A stretch of 64,000 bases of DNA from positions 310,001 through 374,000 of the forward strand of contig WFMF01000075.1 of assembly GCA_011033025.1 (NCBI GenBank), in the 5' to 3' direction. The notes under the pieces are model-generated. The model did no database searches and was not told the origin of the DNA. It saw only the letters and a list, made by a program, of their open reading frames with translations. Source of the stretch: Beroe forskalii. Its lineage: Eukaryota; Ctenophora; Nuda; Beroida; Beroidae. Below, in pieces: positions 1-12,000 of this stretch (positions are counted from its first letter, which is position 1; every line of letters begins with the position of its first letter). A program made the position numbers and the translations under genes.

Positions 1-1143
1 AACGTTGCGCCGCGCGCGAGGGTAGGGTAACATCCTACGAACCAATAACGCTCTTATTTTCCAACACGCAACAACTCTTAACCAATAGCAGTTCATTCAT
101 GTGCCCACATGGTACTGTCCTGTGATTGTACGTAATAATTTCGTGACCTTTTCGCGGCACATCTATTGGTGGTAGGCTAGATCACGTGATACGCATCATC
201 ATCGCACGTGACACAGTGTAATAGATACGGTGAGATACCCTGAGATATCTAACGGCTTAAGGAGCAGCTGCAATACGCAACAGACATGCCTCACAGATCT
301 ATATCGAAGGAAGTAGAATCATCTTTAATTTGAACTTTGTTGTAGTGCTGTTGTCTATTGTCTATAACAGGTTACCTCAGTACTTATAACTTATCAATGA
401 GATTTTGGAAATGCGTTTTTGGAATTTCTGTTCATTAAAACTCCTGCTAATTAGTTATTAGTGCACAGGTCGCACGAATTAAGTGACGCACTTATTTACA
501 TAGTTGTTACACAGTACTATACGCACGTAACGAATTTTTAAACGGTGACGAATGTACGAATTTTTTTCAAAGCGCAGGGATAATTATAATTTTTCGTGAG
601 ATTATGTCTCAAAAGTCAAAATCAGGAAAAATTTTCGAAAGCGTAATTTTTGTTGTGATTTCATAAAACATTTCGATTTTCCTTAATTTGAAATATGAAA
701 TAAAATTTCGGCTAAATTTTGACAAATGTAACAACTACCTATGCCTATTTAACCAAGCAAGGTAACTGACTACTTGGGTTATCTCTCGCATAAATTCAGC
801 TTAGAAAGTAAAAATTACCTCAGATTTCTTGTTTCGAATAGCGAGTTGATCACGTTAAATCACCTATTTTCCGTGCAAGACCTACATAGTTGCATACCGC
901 ACGCTTCTCCTTCGGACTGCTGCACCTCTTTGGCATTGTTCCAGCCGTGAGCAGTGAGATATCGATTCACCGAAAAGTTATTTAACGGCTTGCTATCCGA
1001 TACAAGTTCTGGTGCTTGCTTCACAAGCACAGTGCTCAGCAGGATATCCTGTGACTGGATGAGAGAGCATCACGTGCGCTAGTCACGTGGTTATTCGGCT
1101 CGGGCACGCTCAAGCCACGAGTGCAGGGCCAGGGGTAGTTGGA
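1..1143 (+). repeat. 1.1-kb interspersed repeat, copy 1 (cut by window start)
   Basis: Near-identical to 1269-2354 and 20385-21481. It ends ...AGGGGTAGTTGGAAAATAA, the complement of the TTATTTTCCAAC near the start, so the unit has short terminal inverted repeats. ORFs in it are short and not conserved between copies; non-autonomous. Confidence 0.9.
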
Positions 1144-1222
1144 AAATAAGAGTAGTTATTGGTCGGCTGATATCATCGAGTGGCGAAGCCACGAGATGAT
1201 ATCAGCCGACCAATAACTCGAC
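1144..1222. repeat. hairpin tip of the 1.1-kb repeat at the copy 1 / copy 2 junction
   Basis: Inverted repeat GTTATTGGTCGGCTGATATC...GATATCAGCCGACCAATAAC with loop GAGTGGCGAAGCCACGAG, itself a small hairpin. The same structure opens copy 3 at 20312-20385. Confidence 0.85.
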
Positions 1223-2354
1223 GGACGTTGCCCCGTCTATTTCTTCTGACTGGACGTCCAAATGTGGAACGTTGCGCCGCGCGCGAGGGTAGGGTAACAT
1301 CCTACGAACCAATAACGCTCTTATTTTCCAACACGCAACAACTCTTAACCAATAGCAGTTCATTCATGTGCCCACATGGTACTGTCCTGTGATTGTACGT
1401 AATAATTTCGTGACCTTTTCGCGGCACATCTATTGGTGGTAGGCTAGATCACGTGATACGCATCATCATCGCACGTGACACAGTGTAAGGTGGTTTCATC
1501 GTTGCGCGTCGATCGAATGGATTGATCAAATGAAAAACGCGCACAATACACTTTTATGATGACGTCCGCGCAAAATAGCAATTCTGTGCGTTTTTCATTT
1601 GATCAATTCATTTGATCGACGCGGAACGATGCAGGTGCCTAATAGATACGGTGAGATACCCTGAGATATCTTACGGCTGAAGGAGCAGCTGCAATACGCA
1701 ACAGACATGCCTCACAGATCTATATCGAAGGAAGTAGAATCATCTTTAATTTGAACTTTGTTGTAGTGCTGTTGTCTATTGTCTATAACAGGTTACCTCA
1801 GTACTTATAACTTATCAATGAGATTTTGGAAATTCGTTTTTGGAATTTCTGTTCATTAAAAACTCCTGCTAATTTCGATTTTCCTTAATTTGAAATATGA
1901 AATAAGAATTTCGGCTAAATTTTTGACAAATGTAACAACTACCTATGCCTATTTAACCAAGCAAGGTAACTGACTACTTGGGTTATCTCTCGCATAAATT
2001 CAGCTTAGAAAGTAAAAATTACCTCAGATTTCTTGTTTCGAATAGCGAGTTGATCACGTTAAATCACCTATTTTCCGTGCAAGACCTACATAGTTGCATA
2101 CCGCACGCTTCTCCCTTCGGACTGCTGCACCTCTTTGGCATTGTTCCAGCCGTGAGCAGTGAGATATCGATTCACCGAAAAGTTATTTAACGGCTTGCTA
2201 TCCGATACAAGTTCTGGTGCTTGCTTCACAAGCACGGTGCTCAGCAGGATATCCTGTGACTGGATGAGAGAGCATCACGTGCGCTAGTCACGTGGTTATT
2301 CGGCTCGGGCACGCTCAAGCCACGAGTGCAGGGCCAGGGGTAGTTGGAAAATAA
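1223..2354 (+). repeat. 1.1-kb interspersed repeat, copy 2
   Basis: Tandem with copy 1. It differs by a 151-bp MITE at 1489-1639, a loss of about 220 bp relative to copy 1 (copy 1 bases near 450-668, at around 1873 here), and about 100 bp after the hairpin (1217-1315) flanked by CCAATAAC on both sides that copy 3 lacks. Confidence 0.88.
1489..1639. mobile_element. 151-bp PIF/Harbinger-like MITE
   Basis: Inserted in copy 2 of the 1.1-kb repeat. Flanked by TAA on both sides (1486-1488, 1640-1642), whereas copies 1 and 3 have a single TAA. Imperfect terminal inverted repeats start GGTGGTTTCATCGTT and GGCACCTGCATCGTT and extend about 50 bp. A TWA target duplication with GG termini is typical of PIF/Harbinger. 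Confidence 0.8.
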
Positions 2355-3060
2355 ACGTATTTTAAACATTTATTTGACGTTTCCATCAAACGTTTACGTA
2401 ATTCTAATCCGGAAATTGGTATTCATTAAAATTTAAAAAAAACAAGAATGAACGTTTTTCAAACGCTTATTCTTGGTTTCATATAAACGTTTTTCTCGAA
2501 CCAAAAATAAACCTTTTGAAAACGAAGTTTAACTTAATTAGGTTTCATGGAATCACGAAGAAACATTTCATTCTTAATCTTATCAATCCCTTGTCCTGGA
2601 GTCTCGACCATATTTGCCTTGCAAATGCAAGGCGAGCACAGTGGATAACATCCCTGTTGTATGTTTTTTTATTATAACCATGTGTATACTGTATACACAT
2701 GGTCGACGGAGGACTCGCAGAGTCTGAACTCTGAGTCGAGAATTAAAAAACAATTATATGATTGAATTATTAATTAGTTGGTTTATTTGTCGTTTCGGGG
2801 AAACCAATCAGAAACGTTTTTGTGAAAACGTTTTATAAACCAAAAGTAAACCAATTCCAAACCACAAGACCTAATTTTCTGTTTAATTACCGTTTCTGTA
2901 TGACGTTCAAGAAACGTTTCTCGAGAAACGTTCATTAAACGTTAACTTCAAACCAGATTTATCATTTTTATATCCGTTACGCAAAAGCACGTTTAATAAA
3001 CGTTTATTAATCGTTATTTGCACACTGACACATTAAAATGAATCGGATGTAAGCATAAAT
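2355..3060. repeat. region dense in AAACGTTT-type motifs with a central palindrome
   Basis: Many AAACGTTT/AAACGTTC words in both orientations (2380-2520 and 2810-3010), separated by a near-perfect inverted repeat at about 2677-2703 (CCATGTGTATACTGTATACA core). Probably a non-coding element with subterminal repeats; ends not defined. Confidence 0.5.
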
Positions 3061-4480
3061 GGGTTCAACATATAATTATAAGCCACAACTTTTAAATGAC
3101 AAAATATGATTAAAATATTCAACTTGGTACAAAAGTTTAATTTTCACCAACTTAATTCAAGATTTAAAGCAGTCCATTTGTATTTAAAATTAAATGGGTT
3201 CATCTAACCAGATGCTTATCATTATGAGAGCTTCAACGAACGGGCAATGACATTGAATTTGACAACGCAAAAATTGGGCGCTGGTCAGGGCAACACAAAT
3301 TAAAAGGGTACAGCAGTCTGCAGAATATTGAAATTGATAACTCAGAAATACTCGCAAAAGCAGGTATTATACTTTAACTTATAGCAGGCCAAACGAAGTC
3401 ATGGTACTTATTAAAAATAAATTAAATTAAAATAGTCATTTATTTCAATTTAACAATTAATTGCGTTCGGTTAATCGATTCTATGTTTATGATGAAATTC
3501 ATTATCGAAAATAATTTACTTTATTAAGCATAACTCTTGTGTGTAAGCATATTCAAGTGTCAAACCCCCCTGAAACCCCTATCGATTGCATTGGGAATCA
3601 GAATTTTGGACGGTCTCTGTTGGAAGTGCAACGATGGGTAGCGAAAATTTATATTTGAATGAGGTTTAAAGTTACAATTTGAAATAATGGGTCTGGCGAC
3701 GTCAGACAAGAATGAGGAACGTGTGTTTTTTTTCTTTTTTAAATATGATCCTCCCACTAGCAACAGTGTGCAATTTCGAGAGGAAGTCTATCGGGTAGTT
3801 TTTAAATTGCAATCTTGATCGATCCCTAAAGGCCGATGCAATCGATAGGTGTGCACATCATCATGCATATGTGCAATCAATAGTCTTTAAACCAGGAACA
3901 TCCAGTGGTAGCATCTAATCCTATTTGTAAATAAATATCATAAATAGTCTCAATTCACGGTTACTTCATGCGCAATGACAAATGGAATAATTATACTTTC
4001 TGCCATCCAGAAATACGAATTTAAAAACAAATCATTAAACAGTCAAAAATTAAAAAGTCCGATGCGGACGCTAAGTTTTTCACTGTCATAGAAACGTCCA
4101 CAATAATTGCTATTGAGAACAGGGAACATCGGTTCGATCTCATCAAGACATGAGATTTTGAGAAAGAAGATAAAGAGAGAGGGTCAAATCATAACAGCTT
4201 TCACTGCTATGGATGCTCATGAGTCGAAAGCTATGATCCTCCTGGTATCCGGGCCTTGGGACCACATCTAGCTCATTTTACTGACATTTTTACTACCTTT
4301 TCGAAGAGTTGCTTTTGACTGATGAGCACGCAAAAAGCAAACGCCAAACGTGTGACACAAATCATAGCATTAGCAGTAGCACGAAGAGTTGATCGGATTT
4401 CGGAAGTTTACATGACAGTGAAAAACTTGTATACCGTATCAGAACATGCCGTTCTAATTTCACCAAAACATAGTCACCCA
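3061..4480. other. AT-rich sequence, nothing recognised
   Basis: Short ORFs on both strands lack domains and codon bias. No RNA gene or repeat was recognised. Confidence 0.4.
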
Positions 4481-4692
4481 GGTGTCTCGACCTTTGGAGG
4501 TGCGGCGTATCACTATTGCGCAGCGCTTGGGTACTTTTTGCGGCGCGTTATAGCGCGCAATGTACTTTCTATGCAAAACATTTGCATAGGAAAGCAAATT
4601 TGCACGCTACCACGTGCTACTAGTGCTCAAAAGTACTCAACTTCAAGCGCGGCGTAATACGCCGCGCCGCAAAATTCAAAGGTCGAGACACA
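4481..4692. mobile_element. foldback MITE of about 210 bp
   Basis: Ends GGTGTCTCGACCTTTG and CAAAGGTCGAGACAC are inverted repeats. Inside lie the inverted segments GCGGCGTA / TACGCCGC and an AAACATTTGCATAGG / CTATGCAAAACATT palindrome. The ORF spanning it is not conserved coding sequence. Confidence 0.65.
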
Positions 4693-5535
4693 CGGTCATA
4701 ACATAAAGCTAACACTCAGCGTGCCGTATTGCTAAATACGCTCTATTGATCCGTTGCAGGTCAAAAAACTGCTTAAATGTAATTACCAAGTCTCGTGTAA
4801 TTTTAAAAGATAATAAAATAATCAGGGTCTCTTCACACTTCTCATTAGCAATTTCCATACATCGCACTTCGGATGAATCCTTAAATCATTAAGTTGTTTT
4901 GGTCAGAAAAACATGAGCGGGCACACTTTTGAATCTAAATAGTATGTCGCAATAGTTCGGTCTTATCTGTACGGAACCCCTCAGTTTCAAATCCTTGTTT
5001 AACATGCCGTACAGCAAGGATATACAGCAAGGCCAAAAGTAGGGAAAATCTTAACGGAAATTTAAATGGGCAAGAGATTACATGATCCGAATTCACTTGG
5101 GGTGATAGTAGGTATTTTGAAGCACCTTTATCTACTCAAATAATTACGAAAATGGTGAAGGTCCCAATAAGATAGATATACTCTATACGGATACCAATAT
5201 AAGATTAAATATAGGATTAAATATAGGATTAAATTTAATTTGAAATATAAAGTTTCTTTCCGTCATTAAACAGTAAGGTAAATTTACATTACCTGGGAAC
5301 AAAATTGTCTTAAAAATGAGGGTACTATGCCCACTATGGCAGTATGGCATCAGAACTTGGCATCAGGCCTTGTCTGTTCGTCATTTCTAATCAAATTCTC
5401 CAGTTAACACTCACAAACTTAAAATCGGGCGTATCAGCAGAAGATATATTCACAGCTTAGTCTCCATTAAGCAATCATCTTGTCACACGTCCTGTTCTCG
5501 AGTCAGTCACTCGCCCTGGAATAGTTGGAATCCCC
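4693..5535. other. downstream flank / 3' UTR side of the LGR gene
   Basis: AT-rich, no ORF of note. Bases 4975-5020 resemble 12560-12610 (words CCTTGTTTAACATGCC and CAGCAA), a small dispersed repeat. The LGR 3' UTR should occupy the right part. Confidence 0.4.
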
Positions 5536-6024
5536 TCAAGACGTGTCGGCCTCCTCCACCGAGGCGATGTTGAACCTGAGGAGGGATACCATCTGCTTCT
5601 GGCAGCTGGCATCCGAGGAGTAGCCGGAGCTGGTAGTGCTATCCTGGGAGGGTTTCCTCAGCTCGCTCACTATCTCCGTCTTCCTGACGATATCCATGCC
5701 ACTCTTCCTACGACTAGCCAGGTAGTACGCCTCCTGACACAACCCCACCCGACTCAGAACGTACAGCACGTCCTTCTTAAACCCGCCCCGGGACAGGCTG
5801 TACAGGAAGGGGTTAGCACAGGCGTTCAGGGGCAGGAAGAATACCACCAGGATCTTAGCGTTGGAGGTGGTGATGAGGGGGTGCCCGTACGCTGCACTCA
5901 CCCCGCACACCACGATGGGCAGCCAACACAGCACGTCAGTCAGGATTATCAGCGAAATGCGCAGGGTTTCCCGGAAATCTGCGTTATCTAGCGGCTTCTG
6001 GAGGTGTCGGACGTTGCAGAATAT
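5536..6024 (-). CDS. LGR last exon: TM6, TM7, cytoplasmic tail
   Basis: Acceptor ttctatttccag precedes an exon opening IFCNVRHLQKPL (end of TM5/ICL3) in phase 0. TM6 contains LIILTDVLCWLPI and TM7 contains LVVFFLPLNACANPFLYSL, followed by helix 8 and a Cys-containing segment (RVGLCQEAYY) placed like that of FSHR. The tail is Ser/Thr-rich (SQDSTTSSGYSSDAS), a plausible phosphorylation and arrestin region. A TGA ends 162 codons. A possible ATTAAA polyadenylation signal on the minus strand lies near 5234-5239; this is weak. Confidence 0.95.
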   Translation of the reverse strand: MFCNVRHLQKPLDNADFRETLRISLIILTDVLCWLPIVVCGVSAAYGHPLITTSNAKILVVFFLPLNACANPFLYSLSRGGFKKDVLYVLSRVGLCQEAYYLASRRKSGMDIVRKTEIVSELRKPSQDSTTSSGYSSDASCQKQMVSLLRFNIASVEEADTS

Positions 6025-9000
6025 CTGGAAATAGAAATGGGGGATTAATGGGACAGTCACCTAGACGGCTAGATTATTGGAGATATATAAATCAAGTAGC
6101 GCAATACTCGACTTCTTGGGTACACTATAATTATTACTGTAGTACAAGGGACACTTCGAGTTTAGTAAATACAAGAAAGTTTCTGTCACTGGTATGCTAT
6201 GTGCTGATTTAAGGCACGGACAGAAATACAGCAAAAAATTGACGATTCTCGTATTATTACAAAAATGTGGTTAACATTAAACCACGCCATATGTCCAAAT
6301 ATGACAAAAATGATAAATATTTGCCAATTCGAGAAACTTAACATTGAACTGGTCAATTGACAAAAGGTCAAAGAAATCGCGTGTCTAGTCCATATGAACA
6401 ACTTATAAGTGATGAAAGAGCGGTGACTTAGCGTAGCGAATAGAATGCCCGGAGAATGTCACTTCTAAGTTTCAAATGGTTATGTTTTAAGCAACAATTC
6501 ACTGACCACCAATTGATTACGATTTACGCTTTATCCAAAAAATGCGATTTTGAAGGGATAGATGTAAGTACTGTCAAACCAAAGCAACCAAATGCTCTAT
6601 CTATATAAGGAGCTTGAAGGTTGACTCAAAATTCAATTTTCCAAGCCATGAGATGATAGTCCGACAGAGTTCCATTTCATCAAACGAAGCTCTTTGAAAT
6701 ATGGTCCTGCCTGGGCCTCCGATTTCCCTGATTTTTGCTGGTGCATCAGGACTGTCAAGGAGAACCATTATACTTTGTAGAGTATTACCCATTACAGCTC
6801 AAGTGGCACTTTATCATTCAGAATATTAGGGCACGTTGGAAATATGTAATGGGAGTTACGTTTTAGTGGTGATAATATTGTCCACCGTGTTCATCACATG
6901 GATAATTAGCGTGCCACACTTAACAAGGATCAAATAGTCGACATGTTAACACTGCCCGAGGAAAGCAGGAAATGTTCCGAAGGAAAGACCAAAGTCTCCC
7001 AGACTCGCTGATAAGAAGAGCTATCTAACTACAGTTTCAGTGCATGGTACAGCTACCAGGGCCGTATGTTGCTATTTATATACCTACAGCAGTAATCAGA
7101 GTAATACATGGAGAGACCACAATTATCATAACTACCATAGGGCGTGAATTACAGAACTGACGGGGCCAAAGGAAATTAACATGTCGTGAGCTTAGAAGTG
7201 TGTGGCGCATGTAGATAAGTGAAGTCTGTGTAGATAAGTGAAGTCTACGTAGATAAGTGAAGTGTACGTGTGTAGAATATACTTACAGTCAGATAGGAGA
7301 AGATGATGATCATCACAGCCAATGTGTTCACTACAAGGAGGAACATTATCAGCCCCATGTCCTGTGTCGTCGTGTTCTGAAACACAAGGATTTAGTTTTA
7401 ATGCGGTCAAAAGACCAACAGTTCATGACTATAAATTAAATTTGAGAAATTATTATCAATATTTCACTTAAGAATATTTCTTAGAAGTTTTATAGAGAGT
7501 CATTTATCGGGAAAGTTGAGACCAAAGCCATTCCCATTTCTCAGTATTAAAGGACTTATCCTACCTATCCCATCTTAACACACACGTACTTGGAAGGGCA
7601 GACAGATAGCCACGAGACTGTAGTCAGAGTAGCCTAACATGGGCATAGCAGCAGCAGTCACTGACACCAACCAACCAATCACCTGAGGAAGGAGGAGGGG
7701 TAAGAGAAACTGTCGTAAGCGCATTATTATAACAGCGCATTATTAATAACAGCCCGAGATTAGGGAAAGTTAAAATACTACTGGGCTGTAGTTTCTAAAC
7801 ATAGATTACAGCGTTGCAGCGGGCATCTGCAATAATCAGCAGTCTACTTAGTATAGAAGTTCAATCTATGTTAATAAGGTTGTTTTCCAAATTTGCAATT
7901 AACATTCACAAAACTGTTTAACTTTAGACTGATTTCTATCCATCGCAGACTTATTTCCAAGGATTTCTTTTCGGTTTTGGAACAATTTCCCACTGTATGT
8001 CTGCATTGGCAATATGCCAGGAGAAAACATAAATGTGCATCCGGGAAAGAAAAGGGCAGGGTAGACATTGGGTGTGAGAAAGCTGGCAGAGAGTCAACAG
8101 TTCATAGGTCCTTCATGTGGACTGTGAACAGTAGATCACACATATTGCAGCTTAGAGTCTATAGTCAGTCCATCTATTATCCAAGACTAAGGTCTAAGAC
8201 AGCATTGATGTAGAGCGTACTATTATCATATTATAATATATAATATCAGGGCTGGAGAACCTTTAGTATCAGAGCTGGAAAACCTTTAGTATCAGAGCTG
8301 GAAAACCTTTAGTATCAGAACTGGAAAACCTTTAGTAACAGAGCTGGAGAACCTTTAGTATCAGGGCTGACCAACCTTTAGTATCAGAGCTGGAGAAACT
8401 TTAGTATCAGAGCTGGAGAACCTTAAGTATCAAAGGTGGAGAACCTTTAGTATCAGAGCTGGAAAACCTTTAGTATCAGGGCTGGAGAACCTTTAGTATC
8501 ATAGCTGGAGAATCTTTATATTTACTGCTAGCATTTTTCTTTCTTTTAACTTTTTTAGGAAGACAGAAAGTTTTACAATTAAGAATAAATGTTTTCTATT
8601 ATAATGGTGATGAAAGAGCAGCATTTATTACTTTAGTAAGAAGAAATATATTGCCAAAGAGAGGCCCGAGTATGGCATTAGTGGACAGATAATATAAATT
8701 TGATGTGAGCAATTATCTAGGGGTAGTACATTTTACTTGGCAGGAATTCTCTTGGCACATATGTTAACATTTTAACATGTTATATGCATGCAAAAACCAC
8801 TGTTCTTGTTAAATACTTAAATATCAAAGTCAGGCAGAGTAAAACGGAGCGCGGAATCTTGCCTCCAGTCCCAACACCATAGCAAGTGTTGACTGACAAA
8901 TTTGTTTGCTACAAAGAAACCACTCTAATAACAGTGTGGATGGAGTTTGTAGCATTACGACAACACTAGAGGATGTTAAAACCCATCCTCTGTCTTTCTG

Positions 9001-12000
9001 AAGATGGTAGATATATCCATCATCACCACTCACTCTCTACCTCTCTCTCTCAAATGTTAAACCCTCGCTGATGTTTGTGTGACTCAATGAGTGTAGGTGT
9101 TCCTTTATCAACGAGCCCTACAATAATAATAATAGCAGTACTCTCTACAACACTGTGACAGCTACAGACATGATTCTTCTCTCTGTGTCATAGACAGCTC
9201 CTTCCGTCAATCTCTCTTTCTTTGTGACGATAACTGGGAGAAGAGAGAGAGACAAACCCAGATAACAATGGAAGAATGGAGTTCAACTTCCCTGTGCCCT
9301 GCTGACGTACATCCTACAAACGATTTATCATATTATAGATTCTTGATATATAGGTCATGTTTTGTACTGCTTCGTGACAGTCATGACAGAGTGCATAGCA
9401 TCCCCTAATTCTCTGATTGCAGGATGTCGCGATTGTAATGCAACTGTTCCATTTCAATAGCTGCATTCTGGGGCGTACGACTTTTAACCCCTTACGACAC
9501 TATATCTCTCTGTCCGAACTCCGAAACCTTGAACCAAACGCAAACCTGAACCATACCCAAACCTTTCTGTCGAAGTGAAATTAATAGATAGTGTCGTGAG
9601 GTAATTTCTTGAGAGGTGAAACGTCCATTTCCCACATTGCACTTAAGCAACTAGGTATTCTCGGGATTAAAGTTAAAGGATTCCCAGTATTGGAAGAACT
9701 TTAAATTGATGGTGACGAATGTGTTTAAATTATTCTTTCCTGTATGTGGTGGTCTTTTATTCAAATCGCACTACTGTGTCTGGGCTGGATGGTTCCAGCC
9801 TAAAGGTCCGATCTACGATCTCCTGACAATAATCCCGCCAACAGTTACTTTTAGCTTACCCTTATTCCAATCCTCGGGGTGGAGAGTCGTATATGCCTTT
9901 ATTTTGAGGGGTGTTTTGTACGGGGGAAATTTTGTCCGTTCACTATCAGAGACCAGACATTCTCCAATGCTTCTATGTAATGGGATTTAACTGCATTCAG
10001 AGCTTCTACCAGACTTAAGTGAGAACTCACTATTGCAGTCTGGGTCCGCTGGATGATTTCATGCAGAACTAATATCGAATGAATGAGACTAAGAGATTGC
10101 AGGAATCGTTTAAGTTTATCTAAAACTCAAATAGAGGCATTTAAGATAGAGGATGGTGTTTTTAAGGCGTGATTCAAGAGGATGATCGATTAATTTAAAA
10201 GTTAGTGAATGGATAGTGGGTTTTGTGATATCCACATTGTAGGTTCCTAGAAATATCTTATTCCAGCTAAGGTTAATGTATCATGCACCAGCCGATAGAA
10301 AACAGATAATTTAAGTCTTTACGACGAATTTTTCTTATCGATATAACATTTTAATTTTTAACGCTATTTCCATTTTTCATTTTTTTAAATATCAACCGGT
10401 AAATTGAGCGATCCGTCTAGGTCAGTATCACGCCAGTATCGCGTGGCAACTTGGTACTCTGCCGACGGAGGGTCACGGACCCTTCACGGACCCTTGATGG
10501 TTCCTTGGCTGAGGCCTGCAACGGCTTGAAACAACATAATGACCGGTTCAGTGAAGTAGTTAAAGACCCCCTAAGTCCAAATCCGACGAGACCTATTTTT
10601 GTTAGGTGGTGCATCATGGCGCAATTCCGCCATTTTGGCGCCATGGCGCCCAAAATACTAACTTTTGATAGGAAGGTCGTAGAGACTCCACTTTTAGCTT
10701 AAAAGAACCGCAATGGCCATGTTTATATACGACTTGTTAATAAACATATGCCCTAAAATGCTCACAAACCAAGTTATGGGCCAAAACTGTTTTGAGGCTA
10801 TGCGCGAGCTAAAATTTGGCGATTTTTCATAACTTCATGCGCCAGAAACGTCGTAGAGACTTCGTTCATAGCTCAAAAGAATTGCAATGGTCATGTTTAT
10901 ATACGACTTGTCAATAAACATAATATGCTCTAAACCCTTTACTTTTTGAGTTATGAAGCAAAAGCCGTTTTTGGGGGATGCGCAAGGACAAAATGTCATA
11001 TATAATGGTCCAAGCACACCAACCAATTCAATTCTGATGTTCGGTTTATACATGTCTCGTCATTAATGGGTTCAAATGGGAAAAACTGGGAACTAGAGTG
11101 AGAAGATGATTTCCCCCAAACCGGGATGTAAGTTTTTTTTTGGCATCTCGACGTGGCATAAAAGCATAAATTGGTCCAGAATTGGTTGAAATCTTGAAAA
11201 GTTGTAAAATTGCTGATTCCCTGCCATTTTGGTCGATGTTGGTGGTTTACTGCACTCCAGTCCATGAAATTCATGTTATAATCTAATTTCGACCAATAAA
11301 TAGGTAATAAGAAGAACATGAGAATTGGTCTGATCGAAAAATATCAATGTATTCCCATATTGAGAACAAAAAACCACAAAAATTTAAACACATCATACTA
11401 TATCTCGTCGAAATTGATCCACTTCAAACTATATCTCAGCTTAGGAAAGTGCTACTGAATTGGTATATCAGATCACACCTGTCATCAGAACACACCAGTG
11501 ATCCTCTACAGTTGTGCAGACCTGCATCCCCGACACCAGTCCCCGAGAAAGTCATTTATCAGCTGTTAAACCAGGTATCCCTGACATTACTATGCCAGAC
11601 TTGGCATACTTCTATACTTGACAATCTATACTTGACTGGCCACATCAGTTAATCAGTAAGTGAAGCCTGAAATCCTCGATACCAGAGAGTCAGACCTGGT
11701 ATCCCTGACACCAGTACTTCAGTACCTCAGCGGTCAGACCAGTTATCCCTGAGACCAGTCTTTCAGTTTCAGACCATGTATCTATATTCTATATCCCTGA
11801 TAGCAGTTCATAAGAACAAGTATCCTGGAAAGTTCATAGTTCATACACTTAGTAAGACCTGATATCGCAGACAGCAGTTTTTCTAGGAAGCCAATACTTG
11901 CTATGCAGTTGAAGCTTTGGGGCGTCGGCAGTCTGACAGAGATGTGTGGTCCAGATCTGGCTCTCTACCCTCATCTCTGGATATACAGTATACACGGCAG

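Noticed and set aside
6601..6792. 63-codon minus ORF in an LGR intron
   Set aside because: Protein-like composition but no recognised family, splice support or second copy.
10835..11319. ORFs conserved between the two foldback arms (starting MYK.NIRIELVGVLGP)
   Set aside because: Conserved only because the arms are inverted copies. Stops and frame breaks differ and there is no domain.
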